A stretch of 64,000 nt of DNA from Chloroflexus islandicus (GCF_001650695.1 NZ_LWQS01000011.1:1-64000), one strand, 5' to 3'. Shown: positions 39,327 through 48,936, counted from the first letter of the stretch. Numbers and translations: made by a program. Notes: generated from the sequence alone by a model not told the origin.

Positions 39327-39860
39327 GTACACTTCGGGGCGCAGAACGCCGATGAACGGCAAATTGCGATACCGTTCGGCATAATCAAGGCCATAGCCAA
39401 CCACAAAGGCATTGGGAATATTGAAACCGACGTAATCAACCGGCACATCGGCGGTGCGGCGTTCGGGTTTATTGAGCAAGGTGCAGATGCGCAGGCTAGC
39501 CGGGTTCCGGCGCAACAATTGGCCGCGCAGGTAGGCAAGGGTCAGACCGCTATCGATAATATCTTCGACGATCAACACATGGCGATTAGTAATATCGGTG
39601 TCAAGGTCTTTGATCAGGCGCACGACGCCAGAGGATTCGGTGCTGGCGCCATAGCTGGCAACAGCGATAAAGTCGATGGCTAAGGGCAGATCGATCGCGC
39701 GAGCGAGATCAACCATAAACATCGCACACCCCTTCAACACGCCAACCAAGAGCAGGTCATGGAGCGGGCGATAAGCGGCGGTGATTTCGGCGGCAAGCTC
39801 GGCGACGCGCTGCTTAATCTGTTCCTCGGTAATCAATACGTAGTCAATGTCTTGGCGCAT
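39318..39860 (-). CDS. hpt: Hypoxanthine phosphoribosyltransferase
   Basis: A 180-residue purine salvage enzyme making IMP or GMP from hypoxanthine or guanine and PRPP. The PRPP-binding motif is '[19 protein letters not shown]', with the flexible-loop region '[20 protein letters not shown]' and the usual C-terminal '[20 protein letters not shown]'. The start MRQDIDYV has AGGAG 5 bases upstream, which lies over the tilS 3' end. Only two bases separate the tilS stop from this ATG, so the two are translationally coupled. The tilS-hpt-ftsH order is conserved widely. Confidence 0.96.
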   Translation of the reverse strand: MRQDIDYVLITEEQIKQRVAELAAEITAAYRPLHDLLLVGVLKGCAMFMVDLARAIDLPLAIDFIAVASYGASTESSGVVRLIKDLDTDITNRHVLIVEDIIDSGLTLAYLRGQLLRRNPASLRICTLLNKPERRTADVPVDYVGFNIPNAFVVGYGLDYAERYRNLPFIGVLRPEVYLS

Positions 39861-39862
39861 AC

Positions 39863-41284
39863 TTACTCCTGTTGAGTGGCGGGGGCAACCATTCCGATCC
39901 ACATTGTAGCCTGATTCGGCTCACCTGCGGCAATCCCGGCAGCGACTCGCAACCCGGCCAGCCAGAGGATCTGGCCGTCGGCGGCGACCAGCAACGGCCA
40001 ACCATCACGCAACGCACGCGGCACGTGCAGATCGACGAAGATATCTTGCAGGCGCCGGCTGCCGGGCGCGCCAGCGGGGCGCATGCGGTCACCGGCGCGG
40101 CGCGGGCGCAGGGCGAGCGGGCCAGCCGGAGGGCGGGCCAACCCCAACCACCAGCGATCGGGGTGAGCGGGAGGATGATCTTGCACGATACACTGCCAGC
40201 CGTTGGCCAACGGCACGCTACCGTGATCGGGCAGCGACACAGGTTCAGCGATCTGCGGCACAGAAAACGGTTCGGCGGTAGGCAAGCGCAGCGTTACCGT
40301 CTGCTGATCACAGACCAGCGTCACTTGCGGGGTCAGTCGCATCTGGCTGCCAGCCTGCCCGGCCACCAGATACAGAGCCGCATCAATTTGGGCAAGGCTT
40401 GGCTCTTCGTCGCCGAGTTCGGCGATCGCGCGGCGCAGGGCATAGCGGCGCAATGAGGGATGCAACGCGCGCAAGGCAGCGCGGTCGAATACGATGCGAT
40501 CGCGCCGCTGTTCGGCGATGAGCAGCGGCCACTGCGCCGCCAGCGCCTGCTGGATAAACTCGTAGTCTTCGGCGCAGATGCGGGCGGTGCGGCCAAGCGC
40601 AGCGGTAAGGTGCGGGTTTTCGACAGCCAGTTGCGGCAAGAGCTGGTGGCGAATCCGGGAGCGGATGTAGCGGAGGTCATCGTTGGTCGGATCGTGACGT
40701 GGGTCAAGGCTGTGTTCAGCGCAATAGGCTGCAAGCGCGGCCCGGCTGATCGTAAGCAGGGGGCGGAGCAACGGCGGGCCGTGGGGCGGCGCTTGGCCCG
40801 CAGCGATAGCTGGCGCTGCCCATTCCGGCCACTCGACCCGCGGGCGCATGCCGCGCAAGCCGGCCGGCCCCGCCCCACGCAGGAGGTGCATCAACACCGT
40901 TTCGGCCTGATCATCGGCCTGATGGGCAACCAGCACCGCATCGACCTGCTCGGCAAGGGCAGTGCGGGCAAGGAAGGCATAGCGGGCGGCGCGGGCCGCC
41001 GCCGGGGTTGTACCCGGCGGTAGATGAGCTGTCTCGACAATGGCGCGCAACCCCCATGCCGCGGCCGTTTCGGCCACAAACGCCGCCTCAGCCGCCGATT
41101 CGGCCCCACGCAACCCGTGATCGAGATGGGCGACGATTGGCAACGGCCCGCCGGTCGTGTGGAGGGTGGCGAGCAGATGCAACAGCGCCAGCGAATCACC
41201 GCCGCCGGAAACAGCAACCAGCAGACGGGCGGTTGGTTGACCAACTCCTTCGGCGAGCAGAAACTGGCGCAGATGGTTGAGCAT
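39863..41284 (-). CDS. tilS: tRNA(Ile)-lysidine synthase TilS
   Basis: A 473-residue N-type ATP pyrophosphatase. The P-loop is '[20 protein letters not shown]', with '[18 protein letters not shown]' and '[21 protein letters not shown]' following. The C-terminal substrate-binding domain contains '[20 protein letters not shown]'. It converts C34 of tRNA-Ile2(CAT) to lysidine so that the tRNA reads AUA. The start MLNHLRQF at 41284 is chosen on family length; no strong ribosome site is visible. It lies just downstream of a CAT-anticodon tRNA gene on the same strand. Confidence 0.95.
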   Translation of the reverse strand: MLNHLRQFLLAEGVGQPTARLLVAVSGGGDSLALLHLLATLHTTGGPLPIVAHLDHGLRGAESAAEAAFVAETAAAWGLRAIVETAHLPPGTTPAAARAARYAFLARTALAEQVDAVLVAHQADDQAETVLMHLLRGAGPAGLRGMRPRVEWPEWAAPAIAAGQAPPHGPPLLRPLLTISRAALAAYCAEHSLDPRHDPTNDDLRYIRSRIRHQLLPQLAVENPHLTAALGRTARICAEDYEFIQQALAAQWPLLIAEQRRDRIVFDRAALRALHPSLRRYALRRAIAELGDEEPSLAQIDAALYLVAGQAGSQMRLTPQVTLVCDQQTVTLRLPTAEPFSVPQIAEPVSLPDHGSVPLANGWQCIVQDHPPAHPDRWWLGLARPPAGPLALRPRRAGDRMRPAGAPGSRRLQDIFVDLHVPRALRDGWPLLVAADGQILWLAGLRVAAGIAAGEPNQATMWIGMVAPATQQE

Positions 41285-41388
41285 AGGGCGTTGGCAGGGA
41301 GTAGGGAGTAGAGAACAGGGAATAGGGTGACAATCTTGCACCAAACGACGTTTCGTGAGCGCAACAACAGCGTGATGTGAATGGAAAC

Positions 41389-41411
41389 GCCGGTGAGCAT
41401 GGCTCACCGGC
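41389..41411 (-). terminator. Hairpin after tRNA gene
   Basis: A 10-bp stem GCCGGTGAGC/GCTCACCGGC with a 3-nt loop, immediately after the tRNA 3' end in the direction of transcription, followed by GTTTCC. Probable terminator. Confidence 0.6.
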
Positions 41412-41414
41412 GAG

Positions 41415-41489
41415 TGGTGCCGGAGGCGGGATTCGAACCCGCGACCTAACGATTATGAGCCGTTTGCTCTACCACTGAGCTACCCCGGC
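41415..41489 (-). tRNA. tRNA-Met (anticodon CAT), CCA encoded
   Basis: A complete cloverleaf. Acceptor GCCGGGG pairs with CTCCGGC (one G-T), D arm GCTC/GAGC, anticodon stem AACGG/TCGTT with loop CTCATAA, T arm GCGGG/CCCGC with TTCGAAT loop, discriminator A and genomic CCA. The first base pair is G-C and the anticodon stem lacks three G-C pairs, so it is not the initiator. Elongator tRNA-Met is most likely. A lysidine-type tRNA-Ile2 with the same anticodon cannot be fully excluded, and tilS lies next door. Confidence 0.93.
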
Positions 41490-41560
41490 ACGGCATTCAA
41501 GTGTACCACTGAACCAGAGATTCGTCAAGATACGATGCGCTGCCTCGGCGCAACCCGGCA

Positions 41561-42670
41561 CTACGTAGCGGAAAGCATCTGCGGCTGCAACCTAAGCGCC
41601 GCTTGCAAGGTTGAGGCTGTATGGATAGAAGACAAATCGATCCCCAAGCTCACCAATGTTTGCGCAACTTCGGGGCGAATCCCAGCTAGCGTCGTCGTGA
41701 CTCCCATCAACCGGGCGGCTTGGGCAACTTGGAGCAAGGCCGCCGCCGCATACGTATCGATGACCGCCACCCCCGTCACATCGATCACCAGCAGGCGGGC
41801 GCCGGCCCGCTCGATCGCTGGCAAGACGTTCTCAAACAATCGTTGCACCCGATGGCTATCCAGTCCGCCGACTAACGGCACTACCAGCGTATCATCACGC
41901 ACCGGAATAATCGGCACATCGAGTTCAAGAATCAGTTGGTTCAACTCCTGTTGTGAGCGAAGCGACTCTGCCAACTGAGACATCGTGGCGCGTTGTTCAT
42001 CGGCGAGGCGTTGCAATGCTTCAGTTCGTTCAGCGATCCGCGCTTCCAAACCTGCATTCACCTGAACCAAGCGCTGATTCGCTTCTTCGGCTTGCCGGCG
42101 CAGCTCACGAGCCTCGGCGAGCGCAGCGGCTAAACTACGCGCGCCAATAAACGTGATCAATGCCGTCACCGTGAGTAAAACGGAGACATGCGCAGCCGCA
42201 TAGTCGAGCAGAATAGCTGACCGCGTAGCCACAGGCACGGTTACAACAACCACGGCAAGCGCAGCGAGACAACCGGCTAACACGATCCAAATCTGATTTG
42301 GTTTGAGCAAGATGCTCGACAATAAGACGCAAATAAGCAGGTAGATGATATTGAACGGGGAGTCGGGATTAAAAAACAGGCCACTCAGCGAGCCAATCCC
42401 GGCGACAATGATCAGAATGTATGAACCCGCACTCACAAAGCCTTGGCGACCGAGGAAAGCAGCCGTAGAAAAGACGAGGGTAGCGAGGCCAAGATTAATG
42501 AAGCGTCCAATGGTTGGTTGGAGCATCGTCAACAACAAGCCGGCCGTGAGCAGAATCACGACCACCCCGGCCGATAACGTCACCAGAAGCTGGCCCCGGC
42601 GCTGCTGGTCAGGATTGGAAGCCTTGACATGGACAAAGTGAGCGATGAGCTTCCACATATCGTTTTCCAT
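41561..42670 (-). CDS. Membrane-anchored STAS domain protein
   Basis: A 369-residue protein. About six hydrophobic helices fill residues 25-180 ('LLVTLSAGVVVILLTAGLLL', 'IYLLICVLLSSILLK', 'WIVLAGCLAALAVVVVTVPV'), followed by a coiled coil ('AEARELRRQAEEANQRLVQV'). An RsbR-type STAS domain lies at about 250-360 ('DDTLVVPLVGGLDSHRVQRL', 'IDVTGVAVIDTYAAAALLQV', 'TLAGIRPEVAQTLVSLG'). It looks like a membrane sensor feeding a stressosome-like system. The start is uncertain between 42670 and 42658. Paralogue of the protein at 44378. Confidence 0.85.
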   Translation of the reverse strand: MENDMWKLIAHFVHVKASNPDQQRRGQLLVTLSAGVVVILLTAGLLLTMLQPTIGRFINLGLATLVFSTAAFLGRQGFVSAGSYILIIVAGIGSLSGLFFNPDSPFNIIYLLICVLLSSILLKPNQIWIVLAGCLAALAVVVVTVPVATRSAILLDYAAAHVSVLLTVTALITFIGARSLAAALAEARELRRQAEEANQRLVQVNAGLEARIAERTEALQRLADEQRATMSQLAESLRSQQELNQLILELDVPIIPVRDDTLVVPLVGGLDSHRVQRLFENVLPAIERAGARLLVIDVTGVAVIDTYAAAALLQVAQAARLMGVTTTLAGIRPEVAQTLVSLGIDLSSIHTASTLQAALRLQPQMLSAT

Positions 42671-42778
42671 TGAGCAAGAGCGGAACTTTGCCAATTTTCC
42701 ATGATTTCACCTAGAAGTCAAGGTATCTTTGTTCATTTGTAGTAGCCTATCCTGCCAAAGTGACACCTCACGACACCT

Positions 42779-44296
42779 TTACGCACGTGGCAGTGGACGC
42801 AAGAACCCGATGACCGCCGCCAGCGGCAGCGCCGTGCGGGGTAGAAAGCCATTGCGCCAGAGACCGCCGTGGTTAGCGTTGGCGGTCAGTAGTTCAAGCG
42901 GATGATCGAGGGGAACGTCAGGATTGGCGGCGCAATCACGGCAACGCAGGTCATGCACCCAGAGCGCCGCCATCAGCGCGCCGGTCGTTTCAGGGGCAAA
43001 GATCTCGACCCCGAACAGGCTGGCCCCGTTGTAGCCAGCGCGGAGGGCTGGATTCTTGATCACCGACTGAGTCATCGTCGCCGGCGCCACATTAATCGAG
43101 ACGCGCTGGCCGCCAGCGCGAGCAATAATGGCGCGCCACTGTTGCAAGCGTTTGGCGAGGGCATAGTTCGGCCCCTGCTCAAGGAACAGGCAATCGACGA
43201 TCCCGTAGCGCTTGCCATTGGCGCTGGCGATCAACTCGCGCACATGCGGTTGCAGCAACCTCCCGCCGCTGAGGGTACGCACAATCGCCGCCGTCCTCTC
43301 ACCGAGCGGGGAGGCTTTGGCCGCATTGCGCATCGCCGCCAGCGCCGTCTCTTCATTCACGGCGAACATATCAGTGGGGGTTGCCATCGTCATCAGGGTC
43401 GTATCGGGGCGAGCGGCGCTGACGGTCGCCACGATCGCATCCATCGCCAAAGCGACGCGCAGGTGACGTTCGCCGTCGAGATAGGCGAGCGTGGCGATAT
43501 CGAGCGGACGCTCGAAGGAGAGCAGCCACGTCACGATTTCGGGCGCGTGTCTGAGCAAATCAACCCCGGCGACCGGCAACCACTCATCGGGATCGGCTTC
43601 AGGCGCAACTGGCTGCAACGATGGCGCGAACAAGCGCGCATTGCCGGCGCGCACCACTGCGGCGATTCGCTGCCAGCGCGCCGGATCGGGCACATCAACC
43701 GCAATCAGATTCGCGCGCCAGCGGGCAAGGGTTGCCAGCGGCCCGGCTTCCGAACCGGCGCCTAAGAGCACGAGGGTGCGATCGGAAAGGTCGAGCCATT
43801 CCGGATGATCCAGCACCCGTAGCAAAGCGCGGGCGCAACCGGGTTCGATAATCCCGGTCGCTTCCCAATGGGCAATCTGGGCATGCAGCGCCGCGCCGGA
43901 GAGACGCTGGCCGCGATACGGGATTGAGAAGGGTTCGATCAGGTGAGAGCCGCGACCGTGCAACCCCGCAGTATACACCGCATGGCGCTGTGGCCAGCGC
44001 ATCGCCTCGGCAAGGGGGGCAGCCGTGCCGTCGCGCAGCCATTCAACTTGCTGCCAAGCAGCGGTTAATCCGGCAGTCGCCATTGTAAGCGCCTGCGCCG
44101 GATCAGCCGCAGCAGCTTCCGTCAGCGCGCGCACATAGCGCGGATACCGGCGACGCCAGTTGGTTTCTTGGCGCAGCGCCGTCACAGCAGCGGGATCGAT
44201 GCCGGTCAGCGCGGCGCTGCAAATGGCGAGATTGGCATGCGTTGAACTCCGCCTGCCATCAGGCGCGGGGACAAACTGCAACCCTTCCTCGTGCAT
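42779..44296 (-). CDS. Unrecognised 505-residue protein with Rossmann-like core
   Basis: I do not recognise a family. A Gly-rich turn 'LVLLGAGSEAGPLATLARW' near residue 180 followed by 'ANLIAVDVPDPARW' looks like a dinucleotide-binding fold. Other features are 'GRGSHLIEPFSIPYRGQRLS', 'YGIVDCLFLEQGPNYALAKR' and a Cys pair 'DLRCRDCAAN' near the C-terminus. The N-terminal third is helical. AAGGAG lies 9 bases before ATG 44296. It sits between two paralogous membrane STAS genes on the same strand. Probably an enzyme acting with NAD(P), but this is a guess. Confidence 0.6.
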   Translation of the reverse strand: MHEEGLQFVPAPDGRRSSTHANLAICSAALTGIDPAAVTALRQETNWRRRYPRYVRALTEAAAADPAQALTMATAGLTAAWQQVEWLRDGTAAPLAEAMRWPQRHAVYTAGLHGRGSHLIEPFSIPYRGQRLSGAALHAQIAHWEATGIIEPGCARALLRVLDHPEWLDLSDRTLVLLGAGSEAGPLATLARWRANLIAVDVPDPARWQRIAAVVRAGNARLFAPSLQPVAPEADPDEWLPVAGVDLLRHAPEIVTWLLSFERPLDIATLAYLDGERHLRVALAMDAIVATVSAARPDTTLMTMATPTDMFAVNEETALAAMRNAAKASPLGERTAAIVRTLSGGRLLQPHVRELIASANGKRYGIVDCLFLEQGPNYALAKRLQQWRAIIARAGGQRVSINVAPATMTQSVIKNPALRAGYNGASLFGVEIFAPETTGALMAALWVHDLRCRDCAANPDVPLDHPLELLTANANHGGLWRNGFLPRTALPLAAVIGFLRPLPRA

Positions 44297-44377
44297 CGAG
44301 CGCATCTCCTTGCTATCAAGCGATGCTCAGATTATAGCAAAGAGTGTGCAGTTGCACGCACTATGACGTTCCGCGCA

Positions 44378-45406
44378 TCAAGCCGCAACTGAACGGCGGG
44401 CCAAGGCAAGGGCCGCTTCGGGGTTCGGCGCGGTGACAATCTCATCTAAACCGGCGTTGAGATGCACCAGCGTTTGAGCAACTGCGGGCCGAATGCCGCT
44501 AATAATCGTGCGCGCACCGAGGAGACGAATGGCGGCGGCGGTGTCGATCAAGGCTCTCGCCACCGCGGTATCGATTAGCGTAATGCCAGTGATGTCAATA
44601 ATCACGGTATGGGCGCGCTTGGCGGCGACCATTTCCAGAATCCGGCTCCGCAATTGCTCGGCGCGCCGGCTATCGAGATTGCCTACGAGCGGGGCCAACA
44701 AGACATGATCATCAATCGGCAAGATCGGCAATTCCAGCTCAGCGACGAGATCAAGCAGCCGTTGCTGCTCGGCGGCGCGTCGCTCGATCTCAACCCGGGC
44801 CGTTTCGGCAGTCTGGCGGGCGTTTTCGGCCTCTTGGGTGCGCTGATCGGCGAGCTGCAACGCTCGCATCTGGGCAGACATAACTTGGTCAAGAAACGCC
44901 CACACTGCAATGAGCAGAGCAGCCAGACTACTGGCTTGCAAGAAACGCAGAAGGTGGATAGGGATCACAGAGGTCTCAGATTCTGGCCCGAGCGCAACAA
45001 TCGCGATGACTACCACAATACAGGCCACCATCGCGCCGATAGTAAACGTGCGCTGGCCATTCAAACCAGCCAGCAAGATCACCACCGCGAGGAATGGCGC
45101 AGTCGCCAGACGCAATTCGGGGAGCCAAACGGCAATCGCGATTTCGCAGACGATGATGGCTATGCCAAACGGCAAGATTGCCTGCCAAAACGGACGTTTG
45201 TCTGCTAAGAGCACCAGCGTCAAGCCACAACCAAGACTGGTCGCAAAGGCGATCGCCATCGTTACGCCGGTAAAGAGGTTAGCCGTTACCAAAAAAACTA
45301 CCGACGTCAACCCAAAGGAGATCAGAGCGAGGACGAGCGTACCCAAAGCGATGGCCCGTACAATCTGGCGGTACAAGAGATCGAGGAAGGTGCGCGAAGC
45401 ACTCAT
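44378..45406 (-). CDS. Membrane-anchored STAS domain protein
   Basis: A 342-residue paralogue of the gene at 41561. Hydrophobic helices in residues 15-185 ('AIALGTLVLALISFGLTSVV', 'TIGAMVACIVVVIAIVALG'), a coiled coil ('TQEAENARQTAETARVEIER') and a C-terminal STAS domain ('IIDITGITLIDTAVARALID', 'ISGIRPAVAQTLVHLNAG'). The STAS core keeps the D-T position seen in RsbR/RsbS. Likely a signal-sensing partner in a stressosome-like complex. TATAAT at 45664-45669 (minus) is a distant possible -10. Confidence 0.85.
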   Translation of the reverse strand: MSASRTFLDLLYRQIVRAIALGTLVLALISFGLTSVVFLVTANLFTGVTMAIAFATSLGCGLTLVLLADKRPFWQAILPFGIAIIVCEIAIAVWLPELRLATAPFLAVVILLAGLNGQRTFTIGAMVACIVVVIAIVALGPESETSVIPIHLLRFLQASSLAALLIAVWAFLDQVMSAQMRALQLADQRTQEAENARQTAETARVEIERRAAEQQRLLDLVAELELPILPIDDHVLLAPLVGNLDSRRAEQLRSRILEMVAAKRAHTVIIDITGITLIDTAVARALIDTAAAIRLLGARTIISGIRPAVAQTLVHLNAGLDEIVTAPNPEAALALARRSVAA

Positions 45407-45768
45407 AGAGATCCTCCGATCGAGGTGAACTGATAATGAATAGCGCCCGCTGGTTTGATGACAAAATTGTCAACAGCTTCGTACAACCGCTTAACGATAC
45501 CACATGAGCGGCGGGTTGCGCCAGCAACGTTTGATCATCTTTGCGCGATGCCGCGTTACGCAATCCTCGTGCCAATGAGGGCACACAACAGCAATTGAGC
45601 GTCTCACTACCTAGTAAGGAACCTCGCTAGAAATGATGCCCTGAAAAAAGATCATAGACCTCATTATACGATTCTCGGATCGCGAGAAGTTGAAAATTTG
45701 TTAATAACCAGCTACAATACGACCGTGCGCCATCGTTGATCGGCATTGCGTTCTAGCAGGAGCACCCA
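45407..45768. other. Divergent intergenic region without a gene
   Basis: Between the STAS gene (minus) and the UbiA gene (plus). It contains the UbiA promoter and a short ctcg-gatc-cgag-type palindrome near 45674. No open frame here is credible. Confidence 0.6.
45690..45718 (+). promoter_or_regulatory. Promoter of UbiA-family gene
   Basis: TTGAAA (45690-45695), 17-bp spacer, TACAAT (45713-45718); start predicted near 45725, about 45 bases before the ATG. Confidence 0.7.
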
Positions 45769-46674
45769 ATGCATATCCCGACAAGCTTCCCTGCCGTTCG
45801 CCTCCCCCACTGGCTCAGTGCCATCCTATCGGAAGCCCACCTCTACTGGCGCTTTACCCGGTACGACATTTCGGCCACCGTGATTCCCGGTCTCCTATTT
45901 ACGCTCGCGGCATGGCATAGCGCCCAACCTGATTGGGACGCGCTGCCGGGCCTGCTCGGATGGGGAACGATCTACTTCGGGCTTTATTGCCTCACGTTTT
46001 GTATTTCAAACCAGTTAGCTGGTGAAGCGGAAGATCGGCACAACAAGCCGGATCGCCCCCTCCCCAGCGGTTTCGTGACACGGCACGGCGCATGGCTGCG
46101 CTGGATCGTGTCGATGGCACTCTTTACACTGGTGGGTTGGCAGTTGGGCGTCTTGGAATGGACGCTGCTGTGGCAGGTGACGCTCACCTTGCACAATCTG
46201 GCTGGATTTGCCCGCCACTACTGGCTGAAAAACCTGTCGATGACCTTTGGCGCGATCGCGCAGTTAGCGGCGGCATGGCAGATGGTGCGGCCATTGACGC
46301 CGGCAGCGTGGCTGTGGATTCTTGTTCCGGCGATAACCCTGTTGTCGAACGCATCGCTGCAAGACCTGCGCGATATTGAGGGAGACCGGCTCAATCAGCG
46401 CCGCACGCTGCCGATTGTCTTCGGCGTGAATTTTACGCGGTGGTTTGTGGCGGTTGCTTTTGTGCTGCTAGCCCTTCTTTCCCATTTTGCGCTGTTTCTG
46501 CCCGCCGGCTTGAACGCTGGCGTTCTTTTGCTCGATCTCTTTTTGGCCGGACTGTGTCTCGTGATCGCCGGACGAGTGCTGCTGCTGCGGACAACCGCTG
46601 CCGATCACGTCTCGTATATGCTCTATACCTACTGGTATTGCTTCGTACTGGCAGCGGCGATCGTGACGCTATAA
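45769..46674 (+). CDS. UbiA-family prenyltransferase-like membrane protein
   Basis: A 301-residue protein with about eight membrane helices. The first UbiA motif is modified: 'NQLAGEAEDRHNKPDRPLPS', where the usual N/D-D-x-x-D is reduced, but the following D-x-x-x-K-P-x-R-P-L-x-S is intact. The second motif is 'LSNASLQDLRDIEGDRLNQR', with the acidic residues present. The family attaches isoprenoid chains to quinone, chlorophyll or lipid acceptors. The acceptor is not predictable from sequence; the altered first motif may mean unusual substrate use. Confidence 0.85.
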   Translation: MHIPTSFPAVRLPHWLSAILSEAHLYWRFTRYDISATVIPGLLFTLAAWHSAQPDWDALPGLLGWGTIYFGLYCLTFCISNQLAGEAEDRHNKPDRPLPSGFVTRHGAWLRWIVSMALFTLVGWQLGVLEWTLLWQVTLTLHNLAGFARHYWLKNLSMTFGAIAQLAAAWQMVRPLTPAAWLWILVPAITLLSNASLQDLRDIEGDRLNQRRTLPIVFGVNFTRWFVAVAFVLLALLSHFALFLPAGLNAGVLLLDLFLAGLCLVIAGRVLLLRTTAADHVSYMLYTYWYCFVLAAAIVTL

Positions 46675-46783
46675 GGAGCCGCCAGCGTGAACGCCGGAGG
46701 TGATGGTCAAGCGACCATGATCTCTGGCGTTCGCGTGCTATACTGCTGATACATCATGGTTTCCAAGGCATCACGGAGGCGCA

Positions 46784-47389
46784 ATGACAACGGATATCTT
46801 GCCGGTGGCCGCTCCGGCGCCCCACGTGCCGGCCCCACCCAGCGGCCAGTGGACGGTGGCCGATTACGAGCAATTACCACCTGAAGCAGGCCGTTTTGAG
46901 ATCATCAATGGAGTACTACGGATGGCGCCGGCGCCGAGCCCACAACATCAAGCTGCTTCATTACGTTTTGCCTATTACCTGTTCTTAGCGGTAGAGGTAG
47001 CCGGACGCGGGAGAGTATTCACAGCGCCGATCGATGTCGAACTCGACACGACGACGGTGGTGCAGCCGGATGTGGTCGTGATGTTGCATGGCGGCAAGGC
47101 CCAGATTACGGCCCAACGGATCGTTGGCCCGCCCGATCTCATTGTGGAGGTGGTATCACCGGGTACAGCCAGCTATGACCGGCGCGAGAAGCGCGATCGC
47201 TATGCGGCTGCCGGGGTGCGCGAGTATTGGATCGCCGACCCCGGCCATCGGGTGGTGGAATTACTCACGCTGGAAGGCAGCGACTACCGCGCCGAGCATG
47301 TCTACCGCGGCAAGGCCATCATTCCTAGTATCGTGCTGCCTGAGTGGCAAACGCCGACCGAGTTATTGTTCGGCGACATAGCGGCGTAG
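46784..47389 (+). CDS. Uma2 family (DUF820) putative endonuclease
   Basis: A 201-residue protein of the Uma2/DUF820 group with a PD-(D/E)XK nuclease-like fold. It shows 'WTVADYEQLPPEAGRFEIIN', 'VVQPDVVVMLH', 'GPPDLIVEVVSPGTASYDRR' and 'KRDRYAAAGVREYWIADPGH'. These genes are abundant in Chloroflexi and cyanobacteria and have no settled role. The first 20 residues are Pro-rich. TATACT near 46738 is a possible -10. Confidence 0.85.
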   Translation: MTTDILPVAAPAPHVPAPPSGQWTVADYEQLPPEAGRFEIINGVLRMAPAPSPQHQAASLRFAYYLFLAVEVAGRGRVFTAPIDVELDTTTVVQPDVVVMLHGGKAQITAQRIVGPPDLIVEVVSPGTASYDRREKRDRYAAAGVREYWIADPGHRVVELLTLEGSDYRAEHVYRGKAIIPSIVLPEWQTPTELLFGDIAA

Positions 47390-47405
47390 GGGCGGCGTAG
47401 AGGCA

Positions 47406-47438
47406 GCGTAGGGGCACAGCGACGCTGTGCCCCTACGC
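47406..47438. terminator. Bidirectional hairpin between Uma2 gene and glnA
   Basis: A perfect 15-bp stem (47406-47420 with 47424-47438, 3-nt loop) between convergent genes. Part of a 'taggggc...gccccta' palindrome type. Probable two-way terminator, though without a T-run. Confidence 0.6.
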
Positions 47439-47450
47439 CGCCGCCCAACA

Positions 47451-48875
47451 TTAGAAACGGCTCCACAAGTACTGGTTGGTCACCTCGTGGTGGAACTGCA
47501 CCTCGGCCCGCTTGATGAGGGTACCGAGTTTGCGCGGGCAGCGGTCGGCCACCGTCGCCTTGAGATCGGCAAAGCGGGTGTGGACATCTTCACCCAAAAT
47601 CTGGGCCATGAAGGCGCTCTGGCGGAAGTTGGCAATCGCGTCGTAGATGTTATCGGGCAGAGTCGCGGTACCACTGCGCACATCAGTGGTGGGCAGCGGC
47701 CCTTCGAGGCCAGTGCGCAGCAAGGCGTAGATAGCCAGATAGGGGTTAGCATCAGGCGCGATCGAGCGCACCTCGATGCGGGCCGAACGGGCATTGCCAA
47801 TCGGAATGCGGATCATCGAACCGCGGTCGGTCGGCGACGCCTTGATCTGATTAGGCGCCTCGAAGTGCGGGTCAAGCCGGCGATACGCATTGACGCTCGA
47901 ATTCAAAATCAGGCAGAGGTCTTGACCACTGTTGAGAATGCGGTCGATAAAGCTCCACGCCAGCTCTGACAACCGTTCGGGGCCGTTGGCGTCGTAGAAG
48001 AGATTGACCCCTTGCCGCGCCAGCGAGATGTTGGTATGCATGCCATTGCCGTTCACGCCGGTGACCGGTTTGGGCAAGAAGCTCGCGGTCATATCGAGCT
48101 TGCTGGCAATCTGGCGGCAGATCAGCTTGTAGAGCAAAATCTGGTCAGCGGCGATTGTCGCCTCGGTGTAGCTATAGTTCATCTCGAACTGCGAGGGCGC
48201 GACTTCGGGGTGATCCTTCTCGTTCTCAAACCCCATGGCCCGTTGCGCTTCCGCCGCCATATCGATAAATTGGCGGAGCGGATCACCCGGCAGCGAGTGA
48301 TAGTAACCACCGGTGCTGACCATGGTAAACTCACCGGTCTCGCGGAAGCGCTGCTCGGCATTGCGCCCTTTGAAAAGGAACCCTTCGATCTCGGTGGCAA
48401 CATTGCAGGTAATGCCGTCGCGCTGGTAGAGTTCGTTCACATAGCGGTGCAGCCGGCCACGCATATCGGCCTCATAGGGCGAACCGTCTTGGTTCAACAC
48501 ATAGCCAAAGACCAGCACCTTGCCGGGGCCAAAGACATCAGCCGGCAGCCAATAAAAGGCCGACCAGTCAATGGCAAGGCGCAGATCCGACTCGGCCTGC
48601 ACCGAGAAGCCGCGCACCGACGAGCCGTCGAAGGTCAGGTTATCGGCGGAAGCAAGGAGAAACTTTTTGTCGTAATCGAGCATGTGCAGGCGGCCTTCAA
48701 GGTCGGTAAAGCAGACCGTCACTGCCTTGATCCGGCGCTCGTCGGTGAGGTAGCGCATCCGCTCTTCGCGCATCACATCCGGCGAGACGCGAGCCAAACG
48801 CTGGCGCTTCACGCTCAGGTTCAACTCTTCCAGTTGCTCATAGGGAATTTCGAGGAAGTCGCGCAACTCGGTCAT
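47451..48875 (-). CDS. glnA: Glutamine synthetase, type I
   Basis: A 474-residue GSI: glutamate + NH3 + ATP -> glutamine. N-terminal beta-grasp with 'LTFDGSSVRGFSVQAESDLR', metal- and glutamate-binding 'ATEIEGFLFKGRN' and 'AQRAMGFENEKDHPEVAPSQ', ATP-site 'GVNGNGMHTNIS', and 'IRIPIGNARSARIEVRSIAP'. The adenylylation-site motif N-L-Y-D-L-P is not visible, so regulation by AMP transfer is doubtful. An AAGGAA site precedes the ATG, and TATAAT (48919-48924 minus) is the likely -10. With gdhA it covers ammonia assimilation. Confidence 0.95.
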   Translation of the reverse strand: MTELRDFLEIPYEQLEELNLSVKRQRLARVSPDVMREERMRYLTDERRIKAVTVCFTDLEGRLHMLDYDKKFLLASADNLTFDGSSVRGFSVQAESDLRLAIDWSAFYWLPADVFGPGKVLVFGYVLNQDGSPYEADMRGRLHRYVNELYQRDGITCNVATEIEGFLFKGRNAEQRFRETGEFTMVSTGGYYHSLPGDPLRQFIDMAAEAQRAMGFENEKDHPEVAPSQFEMNYSYTEATIAADQILLYKLICRQIASKLDMTASFLPKPVTGVNGNGMHTNISLARQGVNLFYDANGPERLSELAWSFIDRILNSGQDLCLILNSSVNAYRRLDPHFEAPNQIKASPTDRGSMIRIPIGNARSARIEVRSIAPDANPYLAIYALLRTGLEGPLPTTDVRSGTATLPDNIYDAIANFRQSAFMAQILGEDVHTRFADLKATVADRCPRKLGTLIKRAEVQFHHEVTNQYLWSRF

Positions 48876-48936
48876 GGAAGTTCCTTTTCACTAGACAACG
48901 TCATGGTTGTTAGCGCGTATTATACTCCGAAGAGCA

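Noticed and set aside
41415-41489. Initiator tRNA-Met
   Set aside because: The first pair is G-C and the anticodon stem has no three consecutive G-C pairs. Elongator Met fits better; Ile2(CAT) is not excluded.
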